From: Veillonella montpellierensis DSM 17217
GTDB taxonomy: Bacteria > Bacillota > Negativicutes > Veillonellales > Veillonellaceae
Assembly: GCF_000426745.1 (NCBI RefSeq)
Contig: NZ_AUFY01000015.1
Span: 1-39,778 of the forward strand
Direction: 5' to 3'
DNA: 39,778 nt
Positions 27,118 to 37,140 of the stretch are shown piece after piece (positions within the stretch are counted from its first letter, which is position 1; each line of letters opens with the position of its first letter). The notes under the pieces were generated by a model. The model saw nothing but the letters and a program-made list of their open reading frames with translations, was not told the DNA's origin and made no database searches. Made by a program: the position numbers and the translations under genes.

Positions 27118-27157
27118 GAGATGATAGGCCCATAGTCAAAATAAAGGAGGACAATTT

Positions 27158-28819
27158 ATGAATGAATACTTAGCTCCTTTAGTGGACGAATTATATAGAT
27201 TAGGTGTACGACATGTTGTATGTAGTCCAGGATCTCGTTCTACTGCATTAGCGCTGTTATTTAAGTATTATGGATCCTTTACAACCTATATGAATATTGA
27301 TGAACGAAGTGCCGCCTTTTTTGCCTTAGGAATTGCCAAGAAAATCGGTGAAGTAGTCGTACTGGTGTGCACCTCTGGATCTGCGATAGGTCATTATATG
27401 CCAGCTGTTATGGAAGCGTATTATACAGGCATCCCCCTACTTATTCTTTCCGCGGATCGACCAGCAACATTACAGAAAGTAGGAGCACCACAAACGGTAG
27501 ATCAAGAAAAAATATTGGGATCTATGGTTCGTTATTATGAAGAATTATCACAACCTAGTGGGGTAGACTTTTACCAATATCCAAGAACTATAGCACAAAA
27601 AGCTTATATGAATGCAATGCATGGCGTGATGGGTCCAGTTCATATTAATGTGCCTTTATGCGATCCATTAATACCAGAATTGGATAAAAAACATTTTGAA
27701 ATGGGTAGAAGTAGGGAACCATTTCGCTTTTTAAAAGGTGATGTTCATGTATCTTCTCAGTTGAGTGAAATAGAAGAATGGCAGAATCGGCGTATAGTGA
27801 TAGTGGTGGGACCAAACCACAGATTGAAAGATATGTCACCGATTATTACCTTGGCAGAGCGACTATACGCCCCTATTTTAGCAGATCCTTTGTCGAATAT
27901 GCGAAGGAGCGATAGTCCGTTCATAATCGATGCGTACGATGTGTTTTTAAAATCTTCTACTATGATAGAGCGATTGCAGCCAGATTATATTATTCAATTT
28001 GGACAAATGAGTATATCGAAACGGTTGCAACAGTATATTGCCTTTCATAGAGAGGCAACTTATATACAGGTGGATGCTACAGGATTGTATCGCAATTCAG
28101 CGGCTACGACCACTACATATATTGAGGCTGATATAGGAGAATTTTGTAAAGCCATCGATGTTCAATCCTATGATGATACGTATGTACGTGAGTGGATCGA
28201 GACGAATCGGAAGGGACGAGAGCAGTTAGAACGGGTGAGAGAAGAAAAATCTCTATTTGAAGGGCGCTGTGTGCAAATTCTAGAAGATGTTATATCCGAT
28301 GAGGCTCAGTTGGTAGTGGCTAATAGTATGTCAATTCGCAATATAGATTATTTTTGGAAAGCAGGAAAATCACAGGCGTGTATATATGGTAATCGCGGAA
28401 CAAATGGCATTGATGGCACTATTTCTACAGCCTTTGGATTGGCTAGTACAGGGACTCCTACGGTGTTAGTGACAGGGGACTTGTCTATGTTCCACGATAG
28501 CAATGGCTTGCTACTAGGGAAATTATATGATATACCGCTTACGATTATTTTATTTAATAATGATGGGGGTGGTATTTTCCATTGCTTGCCACAGAAAGAT
28601 GTTCCCTATTTTGATGAGCTATTTTCTACACCGCATGGTATCGATTTTTCTGGATTACAAATTTTGTATGGTCTTTCTTATAGTCGCGTTACATCCTATG
28701 AAGAGTACCAACGGTTGCTAGAAGTTGCAATGGCGACAAAGCAAGTTCATATTATTGAAGTGCCAACAGATAAAGAGACAAGTGCTGCCTTATATGGAAA
28801 GTATACGGTGATATCATGA
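27158..28819 (+). CDS. menD: SEPHCHC synthase
   Basis: 553 residues, a TPP-dependent enzyme adding a succinyl-semialdehyde unit from 2-oxoglutarate to isochorismate. Motifs: CSPGSRSTALAL (about 22-33), NIDERSAAFFALGIAK with the cofactor-activating Glu, CTSGSA, and the TPP/Mg site GDLSMFHDSNGLL to NNDGGGIFHCLPQ. AGGAGG precedes ATG 27158. The last four bases overlap the menH start (ATGA). Confidence 0.95.
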   Translation: MNEYLAPLVDELYRLGVRHVVCSPGSRSTALALLFKYYGSFTTYMNIDERSAAFFALGIAKKIGEVVVLVCTSGSAIGHYMPAVMEAYYTGIPLLILSADRPATLQKVGAPQTVDQEKILGSMVRYYEELSQPSGVDFYQYPRTIAQKAYMNAMHGVMGPVHINVPLCDPLIPELDKKHFEMGRSREPFRFLKGDVHVSSQLSEIEEWQNRRIVIVVGPNHRLKDMSPIITLAERLYAPILADPLSNMRRSDSPFIIDAYDVFLKSSTMIERLQPDYIIQFGQMSISKRLQQYIAFHREATYIQVDATGLYRNSAATTTTYIEADIGEFCKAIDVQSYDDTYVREWIETNRKGREQLERVREEKSLFEGRCVQILEDVISDEAQLVVANSMSIRNIDYFWKAGKSQACIYGNRGTNGIDGTISTAFGLASTGTPTVLVTGDLSMFHDSNGLLLGKLYDIPLTIILFNNDGGGIFHCLPQKDVPYFDELFSTPHGIDFSGLQILYGLSYSRVTSYEEYQRLLEVAMATKQVHIIEVPTDKETSAALYGKYTVIS

Positions 28820-29637
28820 GAATCGTAGTGGATGATATTTCTTACTATATACATGTAATAGGACAAGGAAAACCGCTTGTGTGTTTTCATGGCTTTTCAG
28901 AGTCAGGAAATACATGGGATGGGATAGAGATTCCTGGCTATGCTATGTATCGATTAGATTTTATTGGCCATGGGCAATCAGATAAGCCACTAGACACACA
29001 GATATATCAATTGCCACAGTTGTTACGTCAATTACATATTGTGATTCAGGCAGCAGTAGGTGCATCGTATAGTTTGATGGGCTATTCGATGGGGGCGCGC
29101 ATTGCTTTGTTATATGCTTTGCAATATCAACATGATATTGAAGCATTAATCTTAGAAAGTGGATCGGTGGGTATTCAAGACCCATCGGCACGAAAACTTA
29201 GGTTTTTACAAGATGAAGCATTAGCTAAAAAAATAGTTCGTAATGGGCGTGCATGGTTTAGAGATACATGGTCGGCACTCCCTATTTTTAAGACGCAACA
29301 AACATTACCCTTATCCGTACAAGATAGTATTCGTCGGCGGCGCTTTCATAATGAACCGTATGCCTTACATCATACATTGATGGGATCAGGGCAAGGGTGT
29401 ATGCCCTATGTGGGCCATCGCCTTGATGAAATCATGTGCCCTAGTTTATATATTAGTGGTGCATTAGATGAAAAATATAGTTCCTTAGGCGAAGAAGTGT
29501 TTAAAAAGGAGCACTCGTTTTCGACGGCCTTAATTCAAAATGTGGGTCACAATACGCATTTGGAGCGACCTAGAGAGTTTGAACGCATAGTTGCTCAATT
29601 TTTGCATGCTACGACAGGTCCATCTAATGGCTCATAG
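28816..29637 (+). CDS. menH: SHCHC synthase (alpha/beta hydrolase)
   Basis: 273 residues with an alpha/beta-hydrolase fold. HGFSESGNTWD holds the oxyanion His-Gly; the nucleophile elbow is GYSMGAR (about 93-99); RLDFIGHGQSD, SGALDEKY with the acid and GHNTHLERP with the catalytic His complete the triad. In the pathway it removes pyruvate from SEPHCHC. It overlaps menD by four bases, so is probably translationally coupled. 128 bp separate it from menB. Confidence 0.88.
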   Translation: MRIVVDDISYYIHVIGQGKPLVCFHGFSESGNTWDGIEIPGYAMYRLDFIGHGQSDKPLDTQIYQLPQLLRQLHIVIQAAVGASYSLMGYSMGARIALLYALQYQHDIEALILESGSVGIQDPSARKLRFLQDEALAKKIVRNGRAWFRDTWSALPIFKTQQTLPLSVQDSIRRRRFHNEPYALHHTLMGSGQGCMPYVGHRLDEIMCPSLYISGALDEKYSSLGEEVFKKEHSFSTALIQNVGHNTHLERPREFERIVAQFLHATTGPSNGS

Positions 29638-29765
29638 AGACATGATGAGTTAGAAGATGATTGAGTATACATGATATACTATAATCGATTAGTGTTTGAT
29701 GTACACAATCGAGTATGGTTAGTATGAGATTATTTAGATACTATGAGTAAGATAAGGAGAAGATT

Positions 29766-30611
29766 ATGGCTACTACATTTAATTGGCAAGTATTGGATCG
29801 TAATTATGAAGATGTTATTTATGAAACCTATGAAGGGATTGCTAAAATTACCATTAATCGTCCAGAAGTGCGTAATGCGTTCCGTCCCAAAACGGTTATG
29901 GAATTGATTGACGCTTTTTCCGTGGCTCGTGATGATGCAGAAATTGGTGTTATTATATTGACTGGCGCCAATCATGGACAAGGCGAAGACAAAGAAGCAT
30001 TTTGCTCTGGTGGAGATCAACGTGTTCGTGGTAATGGTGGTTATGTAGGTGAGGATAATATACCTCGTCTTAACGTATTAGACTTACAACATTTGATTCG
30101 TATTACACCAAAGCCAGTCATTGCTATGGTTAATGGCTATGCTATTGGTGGTGGTCATGTGTTACATGTGGTTTGTGATTTAACAATTGCTTCTGAAAAT
30201 GCTAAATTCGGTCAAACAGGTCCTCGCGTAGGTTCTTTTGATGCTGGTTACGGGGCTGGATTTTTAGCACGTATGATTGGTCATAAGAGGGCTCGCGAAG
30301 TTTGGTTCTTATGCCGTCAATATACGGCACAACAAGCCTATGAAATGGGTATGGTAAACACGGTAGTTCCTTTTGATCAATTGGAAGCGGAAACTGTTTC
30401 TTGGTGTAAGGAAATTCTTCAATTATCTCCTATGGCACTTCGCATGTTGAAAGCATCATTTAATGCAGATACAGATGGATTGGCTGGATTACAACAATTT
30501 GCTGGGGATGCAACATTAATGTATTATACAACCGATGAAGCAAAAGAAGGCCGTGATGCTTTTAAGGAAAAACGTAAACCGGATTTTAAACAATTTCCTA
30601 AATTTCCTTAA
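29766..30611 (+). CDS. menB: 1,4-dihydroxy-2-naphthoyl-CoA synthase
   Basis: 281 residues, a crotonase-fold enzyme with the MenB signature: [23 protein letters not shown] (oxyanion hole), [27 protein letters not shown] and the conserved C-terminus [20 protein letters not shown]. It cyclises O-succinylbenzoyl-CoA to DHNA-CoA. AAGGAG is seven bases before ATG 29766. Only 21 bp separate it from menE. Confidence 0.95.
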   Translation: MATTFNWQVLDRNYEDVIYETYEGIAKITINRPEVRNAFRPKTVMELIDAFSVARDDAEIGVIILTGANHGQGEDKEAFCSGGDQRVRGNGGYVGEDNIPRLNVLDLQHLIRITPKPVIAMVNGYAIGGGHVLHVVCDLTIASENAKFGQTGPRVGSFDAGYGAGFLARMIGHKRAREVWFLCRQYTAQQAYEMGMVNTVVPFDQLEAETVSWCKEILQLSPMALRMLKASFNADTDGLAGLQQFAGDATLMYYTTDEAKEGRDAFKEKRKPDFKQFPKFP

Positions 30612-30632
30612 TGAAAGGGTAACAGCGTAGGT

Positions 30633-32147
30633 ATGAAGTGGCTAGCAGATCAATACAAAAAGAATCCAAATCAGTTATATATGAATGAATTAACATTTGG
30701 TGATGTATACGAGAAGGTAGAAAATGTAGCAAGGCGATTATCGGATTTGTTGCAACAAGAAACCCGAGTCGCTCTAGTATCCGATAACTCAACCGATATG
30801 GTCATCGTCTTGTTTGCCCTATTGTTGCTACGTAAAGAAGTATTACTACTCAATGTGCGCTTAACGCAGAAAGAAATGATGGAACAAATAAGCGGGCTTG
30901 ATATTTCCTATGTGTTGGCTTCTGACCGACGAAGTGAGAATGTATTAGAATCTATGCAGTTGGATTTCTTAGAGGACGCAACAGTTGTAGATACATCTAA
31001 GAAGCCGCGTAGTGCGCCTACGCCCCCTGGAATGTTACAATATCCCATAATGGAAACTACTCATCATAGACCTCGATTGGATGGAGCGATATCATGGCCA
31101 TGCCAAGTATTGCCATTCTCAGCCATTTCAGCATTACCTAGTAATCCATCAATTCTACTTGATTGGTCTATGGATCCAAAACAAATTGCTGTTATCATGA
31201 ATACCAGTGCCACTACGGGAAAATTTAAGTCGGTGCCTATTCGCTGGCGACAGATAGAGGCACATGTTAAGGCGTCTATGCAGCGGTTAGGTGTATGTGA
31301 AGATGATAATTGGCTCATTGTATTGCCAATTTTTCATGTCAGTGGTTTATCCATTGTTATGAGAAGTTTGTATAATGGGACGCGCATCACTATTCTCCCT
31401 AAATATGACAGAGATGAAGTTGTACGATTGATTACTAACAATACAATCACGATGGTTTCTCTTGTGCCAACCATATTGAAAGAATTAGTGCCTTTTATTG
31501 AACGGCATCGGTTACGCATGATTTTGTTAGGCGGTGAGTTTATTCCACAGCCATTGATACGTAGTTGTGTTCAAAAAGGTCTACCTATTTTTAAGACCTA
31601 CGGTATGACAGAAACTTTTAGTCAAAATGTGACATTTTCTGTATTGGAACATTTAGATAAGGCGGATTCTGTAGGACAACCATTACCTTTTATGAAGGTG
31701 CACATTGTCAATCCTGATGAAGAGGGCATAGGAGAAATTCATGTATCTGGCCCTATGCTAATGGAGGGGTATCTTGGGAAAGAGCCTATTGGTGAGAGCT
31801 TTAATACGGATGATATCGGTTATGTAGATGAAGATGGATATTTGTATATTCTAAATCGACGGAAGGATATCATTATTTCCGGAGGAGAAAATATTTATCC
31901 GAAAGAGATAGAAGATGTATTGTATCGGTTAGAGGAAGTTGTTGAATGTGCGGTTGTACCTGTACTCAATGAGGTATGGGGGCAAGTACCCGCTCTGTTT
32001 ATTGTTACATCTTTAGACGAAGAACAGCTTCGTACATATATGGAGGGGCGACTAGCTAAGTATAAAGTGCCTACGTATATTGTAAAGCGAAATCGCCTAC
32101 CAAGAAATGCATCAGGTAAGATTTTGCGCAATCAGCTTCACTTATAG
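30633..32147 (+). CDS. menE: O-succinylbenzoate-CoA ligase
   Basis: 504 residues, ANL-superfamily acyl-CoA ligase. The AMP-binding loop is TSATTGKFKSVPI (about 190-202), a divergent form of the family's TSGTTG.PK. TYGMTET, TDDIGYVDEDGYL, GGENIYPKEIEDVLY and the catalytic Lys in NASGKILR follow. It activates O-succinylbenzoate to the CoA thioester. A ribosome site (AAAGG) precedes ATG 30633. It includes a proline-rich insert (about 125-150) before the P-loop that I would not expect in a minimal MenE. Confidence 0.9.
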   Translation: MKWLADQYKKNPNQLYMNELTFGDVYEKVENVARRLSDLLQQETRVALVSDNSTDMVIVLFALLLLRKEVLLLNVRLTQKEMMEQISGLDISYVLASDRRSENVLESMQLDFLEDATVVDTSKKPRSAPTPPGMLQYPIMETTHHRPRLDGAISWPCQVLPFSAISALPSNPSILLDWSMDPKQIAVIMNTSATTGKFKSVPIRWRQIEAHVKASMQRLGVCEDDNWLIVLPIFHVSGLSIVMRSLYNGTRITILPKYDRDEVVRLITNNTITMVSLVPTILKELVPFIERHRLRMILLGGEFIPQPLIRSCVQKGLPIFKTYGMTETFSQNVTFSVLEHLDKADSVGQPLPFMKVHIVNPDEEGIGEIHVSGPMLMEGYLGKEPIGESFNTDDIGYVDEDGYLYILNRRKDIIISGGENIYPKEIEDVLYRLEEVVECAVVPVLNEVWGQVPALFIVTSLDEEQLRTYMEGRLAKYKVPTYIVKRNRLPRNASGKILRNQLHL

Positions 32148-32279
32148 GTGCATCTTACTAGTTAGTCATGAATAGGCGTTTATGATTTGTAGTGCCCTTG
32201 ACATATAAGCGTATCATAGCAAACATGATATGGCTTGTGCGGATCATAAAGAAAAGCGTTGTAGAGAAAGAGGTCGTAT

Positions 32280-33416
32280 ATGTTTATACAATCGATTACA
32301 TTATATCAAGTGGGAATGCCGATGAAATTTCCTTTTAAAACAGCACAAGGTCTTGTAGACTATCGTCACACCATTGTGATTTGCGCTGAAGATGAACAGG
32401 GAAATCGTGGATATGGTGAATCAGTTGCTTTTCCGACACCTTTTTATACAAATGAAACATTTGATGTGTCATGGGAAAAGCTAACAAAAGAGTATGCACC
32501 AGCAGTGGTAGGTCAGGAACTTGATAGTGGCTTTGAAGTGCATTTAATTATCAGTCGCTTGTCTGATGGACATGTAGAGGCACCTATGGCTGTAGCAGGA
32601 CTAGAAAATGCATTGCTTAATTTGGCAGCTGAACGTAATGGTTATAATACGGTATCACATGTTATGGGACAACCATTGGCAGATACAATTCCTATGGGCG
32701 TTGTTGCTGGCGATATGCCTTTACATGAATTGCTGGAATTTGTGAACACCCAAGTGGAACAGCAATGTAGACGAATTAAAATTAAGATTAACCCACGTGA
32801 TGGGTATGAAAAAGTGGCTGCTGTACGTGATGCATATCCTGCACTAGCTTTATCAGTCGATGCGAATCGCAGCTTTTCGCCTACTGATGTAGATGAAGTG
32901 GCACGTTTTGATGAATTGGGATTATTGTGTATGGAAGAACCATTTCAGGTAACTTCTATTGAAGACTATTTCGATCTGAAATACAATCATTACTGGCCGA
33001 TTACTACGCCGCTTTGTTTTGATGAAACGGTGTCAACCTTGGCAGAGTTGGAGTTTGGCGTAGAACATGACATTATTGAAGTGATGAATATTAAAATTGG
33101 TCGTTTAGGTGGGCTATACCCTGCTAAGCAAATGATTGACTATTGTCGGCGCCATAATGTGTACTACTGGATTGGCAGCATGGTAGAGAGTAGTATTTCT
33201 AAAATGCTTCATGTACAGTTGGCTGCATTAGGCGATTCGTATATGCCTGGAGATTTATCAGATTCTAGTAGATATTTTTATGATGATCTTACAACGCCAG
33301 CACTGGTATTTAATGATGGTATAATGAAAGTTCCCAATGGTGTAGGATTGGGTGTGTCGATTCATCAATCTATATTGATGGAGCAAGCACAAGCTATAGT
33401 GACGATTGAAGCATAG
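32280..33416 (+). CDS. menC: O-succinylbenzoate synthase (enolase superfamily)
   Basis: 378 residues. An enolase-superfamily capping domain is followed by a barrel with the acid/base residues in order: KIKIN (Lys of KxK, about 163-167), SVDANR (Asp), EEPF (Glu), CFDETV (Asp-Glu) and NIKIGRLGG (second Lys). GSMVESSISK is typical of OSBS/N-acylamino-acid racemase-type members. It dehydrates SHCHC to O-succinylbenzoate. Placement between menE and a hotdog thioesterase supports OSBS as the main role. It starts 132 bp after menE. Confidence 0.92.
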   Translation: MFIQSITLYQVGMPMKFPFKTAQGLVDYRHTIVICAEDEQGNRGYGESVAFPTPFYTNETFDVSWEKLTKEYAPAVVGQELDSGFEVHLIISRLSDGHVEAPMAVAGLENALLNLAAERNGYNTVSHVMGQPLADTIPMGVVAGDMPLHELLEFVNTQVEQQCRRIKIKINPRDGYEKVAAVRDAYPALALSVDANRSFSPTDVDEVARFDELGLLCMEEPFQVTSIEDYFDLKYNHYWPITTPLCFDETVSTLAELEFGVEHDIIEVMNIKIGRLGGLYPAKQMIDYCRRHNVYYWIGSMVESSISKMLHVQLAALGDSYMPGDLSDSSRYFYDDLTTPALVFNDGIMKVPNGVGLGVSIHQSILMEQAQAIVTIEA

Positions 33417-33455
33417 TCATGTAGTGGCAAATATAATGTATATGAGGAATGGATC

Positions 33456-33845
33456 ATGAATTTATTAGAAGGATTAGATATTCAATATGCTCGTCTAGAA
33501 GATGATGCGTTTGAAAGTTGTATGAAATTAGGAAGCTTTCATGCCCAACCATTTGGCTATTTAAATGGTGGTGCTACGTTAGCATTTGCTGAAATTGTAG
33601 GAGGCATGATGTCGACTGCTTATTTAGAGCAACATAGACCCGATGAAAAATTAATGGCTGTAGGACAAACAGTAACGGCACAGCATGTAAATCCTAAACA
33701 ATCAACTGGCTATCTCTATGCTTATGGTGAATTGATTAAACACGGTAAACGGACACATGTTTGGTCTATTCGTATGGTGGATGAGAACGATCAATTAATT
33801 TCCTATATTACTGCGGTTAATGCTATTATTCCTCGTAAGGGATAG
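33456..33845 (+). CDS. menI: Hotdog-fold thioesterase, probable DHNA-CoA hydrolase
   Basis: 129 residues with a PaaI/YbdB-type hotdog domain: FGYLNGGATLAFAE holds the active-site region (NGG in place of the common HGG), Glu in AFAEIVG is the expected catalytic base, and GKRTHVWSIRMVDENDQLI is the C-terminal sheet. It starts 39 bp after menC with GAGGA upstream. Context in a complete men cluster makes DHNA-CoA hydrolysis the likely role; sequence alone gives only the fold. Confidence 0.8.
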   Translation: MNLLEGLDIQYARLEDDAFESCMKLGSFHAQPFGYLNGGATLAFAEIVGGMMSTAYLEQHRPDEKLMAVGQTVTAQHVNPKQSTGYLYAYGELIKHGKRTHVWSIRMVDENDQLISYITAVNAIIPRKG

Positions 33846-33977
33846 TACTATAGCACGAGATAACCTATATGTAGAAAGTATACAGTTAATAGGTGTTATA
33901 GGGACTAGATAAAATAAATATCGATGTGTTTTACTAACCTTAGCATAGGATACTGATTATTAGAAAGGGTGATGACC

Positions 33978-34337
33978 ATGGCAGTAGAATCTGAGTTGCA
34001 AGACGTGGCTAAAGTAAGTTTACGAGAATATTTAACTAATAGTTGTATACCTCAAGAATTATGGGATACGATTGAAGGCTGGTTAGCAGATACAGGCCTT
34101 CATAGTGTATATTTAGACCCAGAGGAAGCAATCGGTGCGTGGTGGGGAAGCCATGAAGCGGATACTATGGGATTTGTTATTAACTTCCCTAAGTGTGGCA
34201 TCTTACCTTCTGAATGGTGTCCTAAAGGGACAGATTGGGATGTGGCCAAAGTAGAAGCTAAATATCGATTCGTTGCATCCTGTCAACAACTACTTGACAA
34301 CCAGGCTTTGGAACCTGCACATAAAGAAGATATGTAA
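33978..34337 (+). CDS. Unknown small protein after the men cluster
   Basis: 119 residues from ATG 33978, chosen because AAAGGG lies eight bases upstream; ATG 33972 and GTG 33969 are in frame but too close to it. Trp-rich and acidic: ELWDTIEGWL, AIGAWWGSHEADTMGFVIN, SEWCPKGTDWDVAKVEAKYRF. No membrane segment or signal. I do not recognise a family. A gap of about 120 bp separates it from the thioesterase, so co-transcription is uncertain. Confidence 0.6.
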   Translation: MAVESELQDVAKVSLREYLTNSCIPQELWDTIEGWLADTGLHSVYLDPEEAIGAWWGSHEADTMGFVINFPKCGILPSEWCPKGTDWDVAKVEAKYRFVASCQQLLDNQALEPAHKEDM

Positions 34338-35175
34338 TGCCTTTATAAACGGGTGGAATGGAGCATCATTTACTTTTATGAGATATGGTGAAGTACATAA
34401 GTAGGATGACTAGTGCTTGATGATTAGATTCATTTCTCTGTAGTATTAGGATGCTTTTTTATTAATAAAAGAGGATAGGTTTATAGAGAAATCATTTTTA
34501 TTGAAGCGGTTATGAATAGAAGGAACACTATTATATAGTGGAATCTATAGCCGTGTTATGTTCCGTATGCCTTAGATGTAAGAAAACTCACTGATGATAT
34601 AACCTAGTTATGGAACATGTAATTTACATTGGCCCATTAAAATATAGGTACAATTAGTAATTATGTGATTTAGTACATGATTTTTATTGCGTGATATGCA
34701 AATATGACAGTATATAGTTGGTAGTAAATTAGATAGATGACTGTATTGAAAGTATAAAGATCACTTAACTTGTATCGTGATTGGTATATAACGTATGACA
34801 TATGTGCTGAAGAAATGAGCTATACTATAAAATGTATGTTTATACTACATAGTTTCAGCTAGTAGTATCAATTGTAAGTTAGTTAGTAGTGAATGCCATG
34901 ATTATGTTACTATTTCGTATCATACATATATGAGCGGGTGTATGACGTAGCATGGCTCATAGAAGCGGTGCAATCTATTATTTGTGAGGTTATTTCATTG
35001 CGATATTAGAAATAATAGTTTCTATAAGAAAAAGGATATGAACGCAATGATTAGAAACCAGTATGATATATAGACTGCGCAAGATATATAGAGGAATGGT
35101 TTATGACTATACTAACTAGATGATTAGTGTATTGCATGAATTTATAATTTTTTTGTAAAAAAATGTAAAAGGCAC
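34338..35175. other. Long A/T-rich spacer before the tRNA operon
   Basis: About 840 bp with no convincing ORF. Visible items are small: CACTAT-TAT-ATAGTG hairpin (about 34528-34542), TATGTTCC/GGAACAT about 60 bp apart (about 34557-34620), and A/T-runs just before the tRNA promoter. No CRISPR, riboswitch or RNase P core was recognised. Confidence 0.5.
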
Positions 35176-35204
35176 TTGCAATTATCTCTGACCTTTGGTA
35201 TACT
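35176..35204 (+). promoter_or_regulatory. Promoter of the tRNA operon
   Basis: TTGCAA, 17 bp, TATACT, about 30 bp upstream of tRNA-Asp, preceded by A/T-tracts suited to an UP element. Confidence 0.75.
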
Positions 35205-35233
35205 AGCAAAGTAGTCAACGAGAGTTGTTATGC

Positions 35234-35309
35234 GGCCCCGTGGTGTAGCGGTTAACATGTCGCCCTGTCACGGCGAAGATCGTCAGTTCAAATCTGATCG
35301 GGGTCGCCA
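35234..35309 (+). tRNA. tRNA-Asp (GTC)
   Basis: 76 nt with encoded CCA. Acceptor GGCCCCG pairs with CGGGGTC; anticodon loop CTGTCAC; T-arm GTTCAAAT. Discriminator G is right for tRNA-Asp. Confidence 0.95.
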
Positions 35310-35328
35310 TTTTTTTTTACTTAAATAT

Positions 35329-35404
<76 letters not shown>

Positions 35405-35449
35405 TTTACTTGAGACACTCGTCTTGGCGACTTTAATCATATAGAATAT

Positions 35450-35535
35450 GCGGTCATGGTGGAATGGCAGACACGCCATCTTGAGGGGGTGGTGAGCTAA
35501 CGCTCGTGCGGGTTCAAGTCCCGCTGACCGCACCA
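35450..35535 (+). tRNA. tRNA-Leu (GAG)
   Basis: 86 nt class II tRNA with encoded CCA and a long variable arm. Acceptor GCGGTCA pairs with TGACCGC; anticodon stem CCATC/GGTGG (one T-G pair), loop TTGAGGG; T-loop GTTCAAGT. Its 3' end (CCGCACCA) begins the 5' copy of the flanking direct repeat. Confidence 0.95.
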
Positions 35536-35688
35536 GCTAATTAAATAAGGGTTTACAGATAATTCTGTAAACCCTTATTTTTGTTTGATACCATACAGTC
35601 TTGCGTAGCTATAAAGTATTTTGACATCAAAATACTTTATAGATATAAGCTGCCATATCAGCTTCCGTTTTATGTATTACATATGAGT
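35529..35688 (+). repeat. Flanking direct repeat, left copy (att-like)
   Basis: It starts with the tRNA-Leu 3' end CCGCACCA, contains the tRNA terminator, then GATACCATACAGTCTTGCGT, then the palindrome GCTATAAAGTATTTTG/CAAAATACTTTATAG (35608-35642), and fades after CCGTTTTATGTATTACATATG. The right copy is at 39216-39374 with the same order of parts. The palindrome's right arm loses symmetry here after TATAG. Confidence 0.75.
35544..35582 (+). terminator. Terminator of the tRNA operon
   Basis: AATAAGGGTTTACAG pairs perfectly with CTGTAAACCCTTATT around ATAATT, followed by TTT. A nearly identical hairpin is in the second repeat copy at about 39233-39266. Confidence 0.85.
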
Positions 35689-35714
35689 AGATATCCATTA
35701 TTCTAAAATGAAGC

Positions 35715-36578
35715 ATGTCTATAGCAACGCTCGATAAGCGAACATCGTCGACTTGCCGTCAACATGATAACAATATATATTCTGTTGCAGATGCTGAAGT
35801 GGGAACGAATGTTCCACCACTACATCCGCGATGTAGATTCACAATAGCTGGTGCGTTAGATAAGAAAGCGACTAGCGGTTATCGTATTGGTAAAATTGAA
35901 AAAGCTAATAAGAGCGAACCTATGCGATATGAGAAAGTGCCTCGCAATATGGACTATGACGATTGGAAAGCGGTGTATGTAGATACATCTAAAACGTTTG
36001 ATGAGTGGAAACAAGGCGCAAGAATAGAAAAAATATTAAAACATGATGCAAGATATTATGATGGCATCAATATAGTAGATAATCATAAATCATTAAGTAA
36101 AATAGAATTAATGAGATTAAATTATATTCCGCCATCGGCTGATTTTATAAAAATATTGGCAAAAGAAAGGGGTATGGGGTATATTATATCTAGAGACTCT
36201 TATCATTCTGATGATGGAAAACCTATTTGGACACCTAATGATGGCGGTGTTGGAACACCTAAAATCATCAACTTGCCAGTGGGAACAAAAATTGATAGAA
36301 TTGGGAAAGAATCTGGTCGATATACTTTCCCTGTTGGAATTTCGTATACAAAAAGATCTATGGATGATTTGTACACTAAATTACCTATAGAATATCATGT
36401 ATATAAAGTTATTAAACCTATCAAGGTGAGTAAGTCATTAATCTCGCCGTGGTTTTCTAAAAGAGGTAAAGGAGTTCAATATAAGTTAGAGATGTCTATT
36501 TGGGAGTTAATCAAGGAAAGTTATATAGAGGAGATGTATGTAGATGAAGATTGGCGACCTACGAAAGGTTTTAGATAA
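35715..36578 (+). CDS. MuF C-terminal stub fused to TNT-type NAD+ glycohydrolase toxin domain
   Basis: 287 residues. Residues 1-50 match the C-terminal metal-binding-like end of phage Mu gpF / SPP1 gp7-type head morphogenesis proteins (ATLDKRTSSTCRQHD, then NVPPLHPRCRFT). From about 165 to 285 is a TNT domain (tuberculosis necrotizing toxin family): NDGGVGTPKIINLPVGTKID, RIGKESGRYTFPVG, YHVYKVIKPIKVSKSLISPW, GVQYKLEMS with the conserved Gln, and LIKESYIEEM. TNT enzymes hydrolyse NAD+. MuF-toxin fusions are a known class in temperate phages. ATG 35715 has no ribosome site and an in-frame stop lies just upstream, so the MuF carrier has been cut off and expression is doubtful. It starts about 25 bp inside the left repeat. 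Confidence 0.78.
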   Translation: MSIATLDKRTSSTCRQHDNNIYSVADAEVGTNVPPLHPRCRFTIAGALDKKATSGYRIGKIEKANKSEPMRYEKVPRNMDYDDWKAVYVDTSKTFDEWKQGARIEKILKHDARYYDGINIVDNHKSLSKIELMRLNYIPPSADFIKILAKERGMGYIISRDSYHSDDGKPIWTPNDGGVGTPKIINLPVGTKIDRIGKESGRYTFPVGISYTKRSMDDLYTKLPIEYHVYKVIKPIKVSKSLISPWFSKRGKGVQYKLEMSIWELIKESYIEEMYVDEDWRPTKGFR

Positions 36579-36819
36579 CCTTAACATAGATAAGTATGAA
36601 TATTTTATTTTGGACCATGGAAAAGGACCTTGGGCAGAAGTATATGTGTCTATAGCTTTTAATGGGAAACAATTTGAAGTTTCTGTAATAGAGCGTGGTA
36701 TTCCTGTTAAATTTGATGTGTTTACCCACGAAGAGGATGCTTGTGATAAATTCTTGGAGTTTATGCAGTATAATAAAAAAATAAATCAATATTTAATGAA
36801 TAATAAAATTATTAATTAA
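36544..36819 (+). CDS. Presumed immunity protein for the first TNT toxin
   Basis: 91 residues, overlapping the toxin's last 35 bases, with GAGGAG ten bases before ATG 36544. Small and soluble with mixed strands and helices; SVIERGIPVKF then FTHEEDACDKFLEFM. Shape, order and a shared pattern with the gene at 37565 (ERN/ERG, then EE-A-FL) support the immunity role. No named family is claimed. A terminator hairpin (36819-36844) follows. Confidence 0.6.
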   Translation: MKIGDLRKVLDNLNIDKYEYFILDHGKGPWAEVYVSIAFNGKQFEVSVIERGIPVKFDVFTHEEDACDKFLEFMQYNKKINQYLMNNKIIN

Positions 36820-36844
36820 GCACTCTGCATAGGGTGCTTTTTTA
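36819..36844 (+). terminator. Terminator after first immunity gene
   Basis: AGCACTC pairs with GGGTGCT (wobble included) followed by six T. A related hairpin ends the second immunity gene. Confidence 0.7.
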
Positions 36845-37140
36845 ATACCCAAAAGGAGGTGGAATATGGCAAATGTGAAGTATATAAGTTATGAAGAGGC
36901 GGTACAGTGTATTGCAGATACAGCTAAACGAATGTTGTTTATGCTTGATATGACCATGGACGAAAAGGACCTAGAGCTTATTTCTTTCTTTGCTGAAAAG
37001 TTTGTACTGGATTGCCTGGACTATTTCCATAGAACAGACTTCCCTTGTTCGTTGGTGTATACTGGTGCTGAACTAGCTGTAAAGTATAGGAAGGACACAT
37101 TAAACTCATCACAAGGATCGTTAAAGTCATTAAAAGAAAG
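36830..37140 (+). repeat. Direct repeat bounding the second toxin cassette, left copy
   Basis: From the GGGTGCTTTTTTAATA hairpin tail, through AAAAGGAGGT and the connector start, to about connector codon 91. The other copy is 37848-38158, about 1,018 bp away. The two are nearly identical and so are suited to homologous recombination. Confidence 0.8.

Noticed and set aside
34338..35175. Structured RNA gene (RNase P, tmRNA, 6S) in the long spacer
   Set aside because: No conserved core sequences recognised; only short A/T-rich hairpins.
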